Below, piece after piece: positions 33,804-42,812 of a stretch of DNA of 46,273 nucleotides. The DNA comes from Verrucomicrobiota bacterium (GTDB lineage: Bacteria > Verrucomicrobiota > Verrucomicrobiia > Limisphaerales > CAIMTB01): positions 1 to 46,273 of the forward strand of contig CAUJJW010000152.1 of assembly GCA_963205105.1 (NCBI GenBank). Reading direction: 5' to 3'. A program made the translations under genes and the position numbers. Numbering within the stretch: position 1 is the first letter of the stretch; every line of letters starts with the position of its first letter. The notes under the pieces were generated by a model. The model saw only the letters and a program-made list of their open reading frames with translations, did no database searches and had not been told where the DNA came from.

Positions 33804-36671
33804 TTAAGGTGTTACCAGGACCGGACCCGGAGCCGGAACCGAGACCACCAGCAGGTCGCGCCAGGCCACCCGCAGCCGTTCGAGTTCCTGTTCCTGTTGC
33901 GCATCAAACGCCCCGGCGCGCTGCCCATACGTGTCGAGCCAGGTCATCAGCCGTTCGCCATCCGCCCGTGTCCACACCACGCCCCGGTGTCCCCCCGGCG
34001 CGTTGAGCAAGGCAAGCAGGGCGCTGGTCTGCGAGGGATTGCGTCCCTCAGTCGACACGCCTTGACGGTACGCCGCCAGTACCTGTTCCCGCAGGCTGGG
34101 TTTCCCGTAGTCCGACAGGGAATCGTACGCGCGCGCGGCGGTCAGGTCATACTTCGCCGCCTCCGCGTCCTCTCCGTCCGGCCGATGGCAGCGCACACAC
34201 TGGGCGTCCAGCACCGGCTGCACCAGTCGGTCGAATCGCAGCGGCCAGGAACCCTCCGGACCCGGGGTGATGCGCGACGGTGCACGCAACGACGCCAAGG
34301 GAGATCGTGCCGTGGGCGGCGTGTCCTGCCGCTGATCATGGCAGCCCACGCAACTGAGCGTTTGGCCCGGCTGCACATGGGTGGCACTCCGCATGGTCTG
34401 CACCACCCGTCCTTCCCTGTCCAAAGCCTGGAAGAACACCGCCACCCCGGACGGCGCCCTGAAATAGGCCGAACCGTCCGCCTCCACCGGCACCGTGCCC
34501 AACACGGCCTTGCCCGGATCATCACGGGTCAGGCCGATCGCGGGTTGGTTCATCCAGGGTTGGGTTTTTGCCGGCACCGCAACCACCCGCAGGGCCGTGA
34601 TGTCACCGGGCTTCACCGTGGAGAGGCCGCGGGTCACATCGCCGATCAGAAATCGCCCTTCCTGGGGGCCATCCCAATTCACCGGACTCGACAGCATGGG
34701 CGGCGAAGTCCGTGCCTGGACAGGAATGGGATACATGGAAGAAATCTCCGGGTCCCGGTACAGCAATTCCAGGCCGCCAGCGGTCGTGAAGAGGTGGATG
34801 CCCATGCCGTTCACCGGCCGTTGACGACCTTCGCGGGTCTCAGCTTCCACACCCCAGGACACCAGCATCGTGTCCTCCGACAGCGGCCAGGGATTGGCGT
34901 AGTAGCCCTGCGGCCATCCTTCGATTTCAGGGAACGGTGTCTCCGGGGTCAGCCGTGTGATCGGCGCTTCGCCTTCCGTGCCGCGGGTCGGATCCAGCAA
35001 CACCAGGCTGCCCATGGTTTGCGAATGATGCCCGCTGGCGGTGAAGATGATCTTGTCGGACCCGGGAATCGCCCGCGGTTCAAAGGTGCAGTGCGGCGCC
35101 TGCGTGTAGTTGCCGTACACCAACCGCGCGTTGGTGCCGTCCGGGTTGATCGCCCACAGGCTCATGTACGGCATGTTGTCGCGGTCCACGTAGTCCCAGC
35201 GCGAATAGAGAATGGTCCCGTTGTTCGCCACGCTGGGTTCCCACTCGAACATTTCGAAGGGCGAGATCGCGGTCAGATCACCGCCGTTGGCGTCCATGGT
35301 GTGCAGCGTGTACACCGCCACCGGCCGGCTCGCGTCCCCGCCGCAGCGCACATAGCAGTCCGGCAGGTCCGCCTTGGCCACCGTCGCCGCCGCACTGGCC
35401 TTGCCCACCTGGATCGCATGCCCGCGACGGGTGGAGAGAAACACGATCCGTCCGTCCGGCAGATACCGGGCGTCAAAGTCGTCGTACTTTCCCCGTGTCA
35501 GCTGGCGCAGCCCCGTGCCATCCAGGTTCATCTCGAACACATGGTAGAACGCGTCCTCCGGCACGTTCGCCTTGTTCAGTTTGTCCTTCTCCTGAGCCAG
35601 TTCGGGATAATGCCGACACCAGGCAAAAAGCACCTTGGTCGCATCGTCACTCAGCGCCGGCCGCAGAAAGCTCCCCGGGTAGGGGAACAGTTTCCCGGTC
35701 AGATCCTCGGTCACGGGCGCGCCGCTTCGAAAGTTCTTCAGCAGGTACAGACCGCCGCCCGGTCGGGACCACCAGCCATAATACTGGTCGCTCATGTGGC
35801 TGTAGCTGCCCGGCACCCGCTTGGTGAACAGCAGGGTGTCGAAGTTCAGCAAGGGACTCGCCAACACCAACCGCCGTTGAAGATGGCGCGCCTCCAGATA
35901 CAGGCCCCGGAGCGACGTTTCCGGCGTCGACTCGGCCTGCCGTTGCTTCAGCACCGCCAACGCCGCCCGATCCGAATCGTTCCCGCCCAAGCGTTCGCAG
36001 TTCGACATCACGTTGCGCGTCAGCCCAGCCCAGTCCGGCTCCCGCCCGACGCGCGCGTGGGCCACCGACCATTCACTCAGGCTGCTTTGTTCCGCCGGCC
36101 GTTTGAGCGCGATGTTCGGCGCGTTGGCGCTCAGTTCGTGCACTTCCACTTCGTCCAAGTGGAGCGCCGTGACTCCCGGTAGCTGAACGCGCACATAACG
36201 AGCCACCGCATTGGTCAGCGGCACCCGCAGCGGCCAACGGTCCGGCATGCGATACCCGTAAAACACCGTCCCCGGATGCTCGTACGCCAGACGCCAGGTT
36301 TGGCCATCCTCCGAGAGCAGCAGACGGAACCTCGACGCCCGCATCGCCGCGCTTTCGTTATCAGCCCGGTTCCACAAGCAAACATCCCTCAGCGGCGCCA
36401 CCGCCCCCAGGTCCACCTGCCACCACGGCTCCGATTCCACCGCCGTGTGAAAGCCCCAGCGCCCGTTCGTCACCCCGTCACAGCCGCCCGCCGCGTCGTC
36501 CGCCGGGGTCAATCGCTTCGCCGCACGCGCCTCTGTCGAGACCTGGACTTCCTTCACCCACTCAGTCTCGACCATCGCCCGCCAGGGATCCGACGGCACC
36601 TCGTCCACTGCCGCCATCACGACGGTTGCACTCAGGGCCAACACCGACGCCATCCATCCATTCCAACTCAT
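33804..36671 (-). CDS. HZS-alpha-like propeller di-haem cytochrome c with discoidin domain (copy 2)
   Basis: An exported 955-residue protein. After a signal peptide (MSWNGWMASVLALSATVVMAA) comes a F5/8 type C (discoidin)-like domain at about residues 30-180 (WWQVDLGAVAPLRDVCLWNR, RYVRVQLPG, LHLDEVEVHE), a fold that often binds carbohydrate. A PD40-type propeller follows (DDFDARYLPDGRIVFLSTRRG, NNGTILYSRWDYVDRDN), then VLGTVPVEADGSAYFRAP and haem sites CVGCH (774-778) and CVRCH (825-829). ATG 36671 is preceded by AAAGG 7 bases upstream and lies only 26 bases after the stop of the preceding cytochrome gene, so both are probably in one operon. It converges with the RidA-like gene. Confidence 0.87.
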   Translation of the reverse strand: MSWNGWMASVLALSATVVMAAVDEVPSDPWRAMVETEWVKEVQVSTEARAAKRLTPADDAAGGCDGVTNGRWGFHTAVESEPWWQVDLGAVAPLRDVCLWNRADNESAAMRASRFRLLLSEDGQTWRLAYEHPGTVFYGYRMPDRWPLRVPLTNAVARYVRVQLPGVTALHLDEVEVHELSANAPNIALKRPAEQSSLSEWSVAHARVGREPDWAGLTRNVMSNCERLGGNDSDRAALAVLKQRQAESTPETSLRGLYLEARHLQRRLVLASPLLNFDTLLFTKRVPGSYSHMSDQYYGWWSRPGGGLYLLKNFRSGAPVTEDLTGKLFPYPGSFLRPALSDDATKVLFAWCRHYPELAQEKDKLNKANVPEDAFYHVFEMNLDGTGLRQLTRGKYDDFDARYLPDGRIVFLSTRRGHAIQVGKASAAATVAKADLPDCYVRCGGDASRPVAVYTLHTMDANGGDLTAISPFEMFEWEPSVANNGTILYSRWDYVDRDNMPYMSLWAINPDGTNARLVYGNYTQAPHCTFEPRAIPGSDKIIFTASGHHSQTMGSLVLLDPTRGTEGEAPITRLTPETPFPEIEGWPQGYYANPWPLSEDTMLVSWGVEAETREGRQRPVNGMGIHLFTTAGGLELLYRDPEISSMYPIPVQARTSPPMLSSPVNWDGPQEGRFLIGDVTRGLSTVKPGDITALRVVAVPAKTQPWMNQPAIGLTRDDPGKAVLGTVPVEADGSAYFRAPSGVAVFFQALDREGRVVQTMRSATHVQPGQTLSCVGCHDQRQDTPPTARSPLASLRAPSRITPGPEGSWPLRFDRLVQPVLDAQCVRCHRPDGEDAEAAKYDLTAARAYDSLSDYGKPSLREQVLAAYRQGVSTEGRNPSQTSALLALLNAPGGHRGVVWTRADGERLMTWLDTYGQRAGAFDAQQEQELERLRVAWRDLLVVSVPAPGPVLVTP

Positions 36672-36697
36672 GGCATTGCCTTTCTTCGCACAACGGT

Positions 36698-39600
36698 TCA
36701 CGGCGCCGTCCTCCGGTCGGAGGTTTCGGCAGTGGTCATCGGATCCTCGCAGATGATGCGAAATCCCACGTCGAAGACGCGCTGGTACTGGAAATACGGA
36801 AGCCGATGACTCGATGTCGCTCGGAAGGGCCGATCCCGCCAGGACCCGCCCCGGGCCACCCGTTCCGTGGTCCGCGGCAACCCCGCAACCTCGTCCCGCC
36901 CATCCTCCGTTCGGTACGGATACGGACGAAAGGCACTGCGGGTCCATTCCCGGGCATTGCCATGAAGGTCATGCAGGCCCCACGGATTCGGCTGATACCG
37001 TCCCACGGGTTCGGTCACGAATCCGCCGTCGCGGAACCGACCTTCCTGGGGAATCGGGTTGTCGAAACGGCTGGGATTCTTGAAGGCCCCTTTCGCGTAG
37101 TCCTGCACGTACGGATCGCCGCCGAACAGCGCCAGGGTGGCGTCCCCCAAGTTGGCGTGGCGCGAGAAGTCTGTGTCCAGGTCGCCGTACCACAAGGGTG
37201 TCGAGGTGCCCGCCCGGCAGGCCCATTCCCATTGAGCCTCCGTCGGCAGGGTAACCATCAGGCCCGTCTCGCGGCTGAGCCACGCGCAGAACCCCATCGC
37301 TTCTTCCCAGGAAACCCGCACCGCCGGCTGATCCGGTTGGTCCTGGTCGTGGCCCGTGATCCCAAACTGGTAACCATGCCGATCTTCGGTCCGGCTTTCG
37401 TGCACGGCATCGTACGCCCGATACTGCCGGTTGCTCGTCTCGACACGCGCCATCCAGAACGATTTCACCGCGACCTTCGACATCGGCAGTTCGTCCGCAT
37501 CGCCCTCCGCGGAACCCATCACAAACGCGCCACCTGGAACCCGCACCAGTTCGAGCGTGACGCCCGGCCCGAGGGTCACCACCCGCCGGTCACCCACCTC
37601 CGCCACCTCCACACCCCCAGCCCGGTCGTTCTGCCCCGGCGCCACCGTGCGCCGCGTCTCGCCCGCCAGAGGCAGGGCTTGCCGCGTGGCGGAACTTTGT
37701 CGTTCCACCGCCGAGGCCGCGTCGAAAGGCCAGTCGTCACACGCCGGCACCACAGCCGCCGGCCGCGATTCGCCAGCTGCGAGCACGGGTCTGGTGTCGT
37801 ACTGCGGAGTTTCCGGAATCGTTTCGTAGTCCGGGAAGGGTCCCATCGGCACGAATTGCTTTCGCAGTTCCAGCGCACGCGCGCTCGACGACGTCACCTG
37901 CTTGCACTCGAGCGGGCCGTAGCCCGTGGTGAATTCGGGAATCTCGCTCCAGGTCCCGAAGAACGGCGCGTTCAGATCCACCCAGGCCGCCAGTCGACCA
38001 TGGGACTCGGCATCCAACTTCACGCCGTAGTGCCCTTTGCGAAGCAGTTGGCCCAACTCCGTCGTGCCAAAGTGGTAGTCCATCGGGGTGAACATCCGCC
38101 GGTCACCTTCGATGCCCGGCCGGCGCACAAAGCGCTGCAATTCCCAATAGCTCCGCGTGAAGCGCCCGCCTCCCGGCCAGTTGCCAGGCATCTGGGTCTT
38201 CCAATCCGCCAACGGCTGGCCTCCCTTGAAATCCGGCAGTTCCCGCCCGTGTCGTGGCTTGGCCGGGGTGGCATCACCGCCATGGCAGCTGACGCAGTAA
38301 CGGTCCAGAACCGGTTGCACTTCCCGCACAAACGCGAATCCACGCGCCGGCCCGTGCCACGGTTCAATCTCCGACGCCGGCCGTTGCATCGCCCGGGTCA
38401 CCCGGCTGGGAACGGCAGCGTCGGCACCTTCATGGCAGCCAATGCAGGATACCCGTTCTCCCGGCATACCCACGAACCAGCTACGCTCGAGTTGAAGCGC
38501 CTGCCCCAGCGCGTCGATCGGTTGAACACAGACCGGCGTGTTCGCCGGCATCTTGAAGTAGGCCGATCCGTCGTCCTCCACCGGAACGGTTCCCAGAATG
38601 CGCTTGATGTCCCAGGGTCCATCCGCGCCCAGCGTGCCGTACAACCCGCCCATGCCGCGCTTCGCAAAGTAGTACTCGATCACCCGCAGCGCCTTGACCG
38701 TTCCCCGCGGAATGCCCGCCAATCCCGGCCCCGCATGCACGTCGGTCACGAAGACATTCGACTCGTCCACCGTCGGATCCACCCGGTCCCGCAACACCGG
38801 CGGACGCGGTTGCACCAGGACCGGACTCGCCCAAAGCATCGCCGAACCTTCCAGTTCCTTCACCAGCGTGATGTTGTCGAACACGTCCACCAGGTAGAGG
38901 CCCCAAAGCGCGTGCTCCGACAGTTTCGCCGACACCAGGTGATACTTCGCGCTCAACGGCGCCGGCATCAGGAACCGCGGATACGGCTGGGTCTCCTGCA
39001 CCAGTCCGTCCCGCACCACCGGATCCACGCGCTTGCCACGCCACGGGATTTCCTGAACCACGCCTTCCGCATCCTTCCTGCCCTTCGCCGCATCCAGAAT
39101 CAGCAGCCTCCCCGCCCGCGCCACATCATGGTGCCCCACCGCGATGCCGATGACTTCCGTCACTGAGCCCGGCAACGGTTTCGCGTAGAAGAACGACCCC
39201 GGAAACCATGAGCCGCTCCCCCGGAATTCCCGCTGGTCCGTGCCATCGGGGTTCATGTGGAACAGCATTCGTGAGTTGGCGTGCGACTGATCGGTGTACT
39301 CCCAGCGCTGGTACAGCACCCGCCCGTTGGGAAGCATCGTCGGACACCAGTCGCTGTCCTGTTCAAAGGTCAGTTGCCGGACGTGTCCCGATCCCGGCTC
39401 CAGCAGGTACAAGCAGGTCATCGCATCGCTGCCGAACAGACAGGGCAATCCCTGATAGGACGCCGTCGAGGCGAACAGAATCCGGCCGTCCGGCAGATAG
39501 CACGGATCGAAATGGGCCACATCCACGCCGTGGTCGGGGGTCACCTGCCGAGGTTCGGCGTCACCCAACCGGAGTTCCCACAGGCGCCAGTTCTTCTCCT

Positions 39601-40204
39601 TCGCGCCGTTCTTCGCGAACAGCACCCGGTCCGCGTCGAAGTGAAGCACCGGATCGATGACCGTTTCGCCATTCCCGGGCCGGTAGACCGGAGTCGAACG
39701 CACCGCGCCGCGAAGGTCCGAGAGAATCACCAACGCGTCATCGTACTCACCCGTCCGCGGCAAGGTGTCGCTGGTGGACCAGTTCGAAGTTCCCACCCCG
39801 AGCGACCGCCCGTCCGCTGTCCGCGCGGGAGCCTTGGTCTTTCGCTGAAGCACGAGGATCCGATCAAAATCCAGCAGCGGGTTGGCCAGCAACGCCTCCC
39901 GCGACAGCGCCCGAAGCGCCGCCAACCCGCCCGCGTCGTTCGCATCGACCGCCAACCGCGCTTCCAATGCGGCGAGTTGACGGAGGTACTCCGCGCCCTT
40001 GGTATAGTTCGCTCCGTGGGTCGCCTTCAGGTCCTCCAACGCCAGGCGTAATGAAGCCACTTCGGTCTTGGCTCCAGGACGCCAACCGCCCGGTTCCAAC
40101 GAAGCGGCACCTGCGGTGCCAACAACGCCAAACCCTCCCGAGCCCAGGACGGCGATCAGCCACAGCGTGATCCAGATGTGAGGGGTTTTCTGCGAGGCCT
40201 TCAT
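36698..40204 (-). CDS. HZS-alpha-like propeller di-haem cytochrome fused to FGE-like domain (copy 3)
   Basis: An exported 1168-residue fusion. Signal peptide about 1-34 (ITLWLIAVLGSGGFGVVG). A PD40-like propeller (HFDPCYLPDGRILFASTAS, LPNGRVLYQRWEYTDQSHAN) leads to ILGTVPVEDDGSAYFKMP and haem sites CIGCH (587-591) and CVSCH (637-641). From about residue 880 it carries a formylglycine-generating-enzyme/sulfatase-modifying-factor domain (VRVPGGAFVMGS, LPTEAQWEWACRAGT, GLHDLHGNAREWT, RVARGGSW, FDVGFRII). The active-site Cys pair of true FGE before the final FRxI block is absent (SWRDRPFRATSSHRLPY), so oxidase activity is doubtful. It is the second gene of the apparent operon, 69 bases after the propeller/peroxidase gene. 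Confidence 0.87.
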   Translation of the reverse strand: MKASQKTPHIWITLWLIAVLGSGGFGVVGTAGAASLEPGGWRPGAKTEVASLRLALEDLKATHGANYTKGAEYLRQLAALEARLAVDANDAGGLAALRALSREALLANPLLDFDRILVLQRKTKAPARTADGRSLGVGTSNWSTSDTLPRTGEYDDALVILSDLRGAVRSTPVYRPGNGETVIDPVLHFDADRVLFAKNGAKEKNWRLWELRLGDAEPRQVTPDHGVDVAHFDPCYLPDGRILFASTASYQGLPCLFGSDAMTCLYLLEPGSGHVRQLTFEQDSDWCPTMLPNGRVLYQRWEYTDQSHANSRMLFHMNPDGTDQREFRGSGSWFPGSFFYAKPLPGSVTEVIGIAVGHHDVARAGRLLILDAAKGRKDAEGVVQEIPWRGKRVDPVVRDGLVQETQPYPRFLMPAPLSAKYHLVSAKLSEHALWGLYLVDVFDNITLVKELEGSAMLWASPVLVQPRPPVLRDRVDPTVDESNVFVTDVHAGPGLAGIPRGTVKALRVIEYYFAKRGMGGLYGTLGADGPWDIKRILGTVPVEDDGSAYFKMPANTPVCVQPIDALGQALQLERSWFVGMPGERVSCIGCHEGADAAVPSRVTRAMQRPASEIEPWHGPARGFAFVREVQPVLDRYCVSCHGGDATPAKPRHGRELPDFKGGQPLADWKTQMPGNWPGGGRFTRSYWELQRFVRRPGIEGDRRMFTPMDYHFGTTELGQLLRKGHYGVKLDAESHGRLAAWVDLNAPFFGTWSEIPEFTTGYGPLECKQVTSSSARALELRKQFVPMGPFPDYETIPETPQYDTRPVLAAGESRPAAVVPACDDWPFDAASAVERQSSATRQALPLAGETRRTVAPGQNDRAGGVEVAEVGDRRVVTLGPGVTLELVRVPGGAFVMGSAEGDADELPMSKVAVKSFWMARVETSNRQYRAYDAVHESRTEDRHGYQFGITGHDQDQPDQPAVRVSWEEAMGFCAWLSRETGLMVTLPTEAQWEWACRAGTSTPLWYGDLDTDFSRHANLGDATLALFGGDPYVQDYAKGAFKNPSRFDNPIPQEGRFRDGGFVTEPVGRYQPNPWGLHDLHGNAREWTRSAFRPYPYRTEDGRDEVAGLPRTTERVARGGSWRDRPFRATSSHRLPYFQYQRVFDVGFRIICEDPMTTAETSDRRTAP

Positions 40205-40273
40205 GGATGTGTTACGGGTTCGCCTTCGATGGCTGTTCCAGTGGAACGAGGTGACCGCACAGCAGACGGGTCG

Positions 40274-42181
40274 TCATAGGGAACGGATGAACGCCACCAG
40301 ATCCTCGATCTGGGCCGGGGTGAGATGGGAGGTCGTGCCGTGCTGGTCCCCCGAATTAAAGGTGGTCAACACCTCCCGCAGGGTCGCCGCCCGGCCGTCA
40401 TGGAGGTAAGGCGCCGTTCGCCACACCTCAATCAGCGTCGGAGTGTCGAAACGATTGGTCGCCTGGTCGTATTTCCCCACTGTTCCCACGTCATGGAGTT
40501 TCAGGTCGGTGTAGAGTTCGCCCCGATGACACGGCGCACAGCCCACCGCGTCATCGTTGAAGAACAGAAGCTTCCCCCGCTCCGCCGCCGGACTTAGACG
40601 GCCCTGGACCAACGCCGGACTCGGAATCGGTTTCAGCGATTCCATGAAGGCGTCGATCGCCAACGGAACATCCGGCGGTTGCACCGTGAACAGGCTGTTG
40701 CGAATGCCCGTTCGGACCGAGAGGTAGGCGTTGGACCGCACCCCCGTCCACATGGCCGGCGGCGTCTGGTGCCCCAGCAGAAGGCTCTTCGAGCTCTTCG
40801 GATTGCCAATCCCGTCGTTCAGGTTGTCCCAGTTCAACCCGTCCACCCGCGCGTCATCCGAATGGCAGCTGGAGCAGCTTTGCCATCCCTGAAAACAAAT
40901 GCTCCCGTCGTTGAACAGAAATTCGCCCCGCCGCACTTGGGTCATCGCTCGAACCGGCCCCAACGCCACCGACTCCGCGACCCACCGACCCGCCGCAAGA
41001 TCCACCACCGACAGGGTGTCGGAAAAGTAGTTCGCCACCCACACCCGCGAACCCGCCACCCACGCCGCGCGCGGTCCTCGGTCGTTCGCCGCCAACCGGA
41101 TCCGCTGCCTCAATCCCACCAGGAACGACAGGTCGTTGGGCACATCCGCCGCCGTTCGCGATGCCGCCGAGGCTTCCACTTTCCGGGCCGAGTCCGGGGA
41201 CGCGAGTTTCTCCAGCTTCGCCAGGAGCGCCGGAAAATCGATCACGCTGAGTTCGTGGGTGCCGGCATGGGTCACGCACAGTCGTGAACCCTCCGGGTTC
41301 CACGCCACGGCCCAGGGGTTCGCCGCACCCGCGTCGATGTTGTCCAGCAACACCGTGTTGATCCGCTCCCATCGGGCCACGTCGATTACCGAGATCGCGC
41401 TGGTGTTGACCCAGCCGCGTTCCAGCTGGGTCGTCGGCAGATGAAATCGCGACAGTTGATGCGCCACCACCGCGTGCCGACCGTCCGGCGAAACCCGGAT
41501 GTCCCGCACCAGCGTCGAACCGTTCGGCAGCGCGATTTCACGGACCACTTGGCCCTCGACCAAATCAATCACGCTCACCGGCGCCGCCACGACCTCGACA
41601 TCCGCACGGCCGGGCTGAAGGTGGTTTGCCACGAGCAGAAATCGTCCATCGCGCGTGATCGCTGCTGAAATGGGCTCCCGTGGAACCCGCACCCGACGCA
41701 GCACCTTTCCAGTCGCGAGTTCCACGAAGGCGACCTCGTCGTTGAACCGATCGCAGACGAACAGTATCGATCCGCCCTGGCTCACCACGGGCGCCATGGT
41801 TGTGTGCCCCCCCGTCGTGATGCTCGTCGTCAGCTGTCCTGTCGCCGTATCGACCACACACACCGTGCTTTCGGGAGCGGCGCAAGTGATGAACAGTCGG
41901 TCGCCGTTCGGCGACAGCGCCAAGCCCAGCGGTCGGAGCGGCACCGGAATGGTCTGCACGACCTTGGCTTGGGCGGTGTCGAGGACCAGCACCCGATCCG
42001 CGGTGGCACAGGCGATGTACAGCCGCTGTCCATCCGCCGACGCCACCAGCGCGGTCGGGGAAAGGAACGGCTCCTCACCGTCGGCTGGGGTGGCACGGTC
42101 GACCTGTGCGGCGAAGGAAAGGGCTGCCGCCCAAAAAGTTGCGAGCATCGTGGCGATGCGGCCGAAGGTATTCATGGGCAT
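40274..42181 (-). CDS. YVTN beta-propeller fused to di-haem cytochrome c peroxidase-like domain
   Basis: An exported 635-residue protein, first gene of the minus-strand cytochrome operon. After a signal peptide (MLATFWAAALSFAAQ) comes a YVTN-type propeller with repeats such as LVASADGQRLYIACATADRVLVLDT, LALSPNGDRLFITCA and VWVANYFSDTLSVVDL. The C-terminal third is a MauG/cytochrome c peroxidase-like di-haem region with CSSCH (436-440) and CAPCH (548-552), then FDTPTLIEVWRTAPYLHDGRAATLREVL. Family members reduce peroxide or oxidise partner proteins. The propeller plus di-haem layout equals hydrazine synthase beta plus gamma in one chain. Start ATG 42181 or 42175 (MNTFGR); no Shine-Dalgarno sequence. 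Confidence 0.88.
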   Translation of the reverse strand: MPMNTFGRIATMLATFWAAALSFAAQVDRATPADGEEPFLSPTALVASADGQRLYIACATADRVLVLDTAQAKVVQTIPVPLRPLGLALSPNGDRLFITCAAPESTVCVVDTATGQLTTSITTGGHTTMAPVVSQGGSILFVCDRFNDEVAFVELATGKVLRRVRVPREPISAAITRDGRFLLVANHLQPGRADVEVVAAPVSVIDLVEGQVVREIALPNGSTLVRDIRVSPDGRHAVVAHQLSRFHLPTTQLERGWVNTSAISVIDVARWERINTVLLDNIDAGAANPWAVAWNPEGSRLCVTHAGTHELSVIDFPALLAKLEKLASPDSARKVEASAASRTAADVPNDLSFLVGLRQRIRLAANDRGPRAAWVAGSRVWVANYFSDTLSVVDLAAGRWVAESVALGPVRAMTQVRRGEFLFNDGSICFQGWQSCSSCHSDDARVDGLNWDNLNDGIGNPKSSKSLLLGHQTPPAMWTGVRSNAYLSVRTGIRNSLFTVQPPDVPLAIDAFMESLKPIPSPALVQGRLSPAAERGKLLFFNDDAVGCAPCHRGELYTDLKLHDVGTVGKYDQATNRFDTPTLIEVWRTAPYLHDGRAATLREVLTTFNSGDQHGTTSHLTPAQIEDLVAFIRSL

Positions 42182-42405
42182 ACGTTCATGGCTCGGTTCC
42201 GGATCGCGCGACCGGTCGTCCCGCGTCCCGGGGTCATGCCGTCAAAGCCTGTCGAGTGATCCCGACACCCCTGACTTCGGGATACGTGGTCGCAAGGCAC
42301 CGCAACGCCGTCAAGGACTTGGGGGCCAAGCCGTTTCTCCTCAGGAGGTCGCCTCATGAGGTCACGGTTGGCAGGGCGACCGCCTCCCTCCTACCCTGCG
42401 CCCGC
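42182..42405. promoter_or_regulatory. Divergent intergenic region with inverted repeats
   Basis: This region separates the cytochrome operon (minus) from the DUF1294 gene (plus). It has a 7-bp inverted repeat ATCCCGA-11 bases-TCGGGAT (42259-42283) and a 10-bp palindrome CCTCATGAGG (42352-42361). Either could be a regulator site for the cytochrome operon. No clear promoter hexamers are seen. Confidence 0.35.
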
Positions 42406-42678
42406 ATGCTTCTGACCTGGATCGCCGCCGTCAGCGTCGCGACCTTCGCCGTCACCGCTTATGACAAGTACCGCGCCCGAAAGGGCCACTGGCGAATTCC
42501 AGAAGCCCGACTTTTGACGCTGGCGTTGATCGGTGGCTCCCCAGGCCTGATCGCGGGCATGCTCCTCTTCCGCCACAAGACCTCGAAGCTCTCCTTCCGC
42601 ATCGCCGCCGGAGCCATCGTCGTTCTGCACCTCGGCCTCCTAACCTGGTACCTGTTCCGCGAGCAGTCCACGCATTGA
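42406..42678 (+). CDS. DUF1294 small membrane protein
   Basis: A 90-residue integral membrane protein of the DUF1294 family, whose function is unknown. It has a hydrophobic N-terminal segment (LLTWIAAVSVATFAVTAY), then the family signature YDKYRARKGHWRIPEARLL, LALIGGSPGLIAGMLLFRHKTSK, and a last hydrophobic segment AGAIVVLHLGLLTWYLF. The open frame reaches back to 42106, but only the part from ATG 42406 matches the family length. Confidence 0.88.
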   Translation: MLLTWIAAVSVATFAVTAYDKYRARKGHWRIPEARLLTLALIGGSPGLIAGMLLFRHKTSKLSFRIAAGAIVVLHLGLLTWYLFREQSTH

Positions 42679-42812
42679 CTCCGCTGAGCCAGCCATTCAG
42701 TTGAAATCCATTGAACTCACGCCAAGCCGCAAAGGCGCCAAGGAAAGCCATCAGATCATGAAAATACGCACTCCACTCGCGATCCTGCGCCGCGCTTCCA
42801 GACGAAAGCACC

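Noticed and set aside
29785..42181. Literal hydrazine synthase or anammox capacity.
   Set aside because: The alpha-like proteins lack the recalled Tyr ligand at the first haem, no other anammox genes are in the window, and HZS_alpha-like domains occur outside anammox bacteria.
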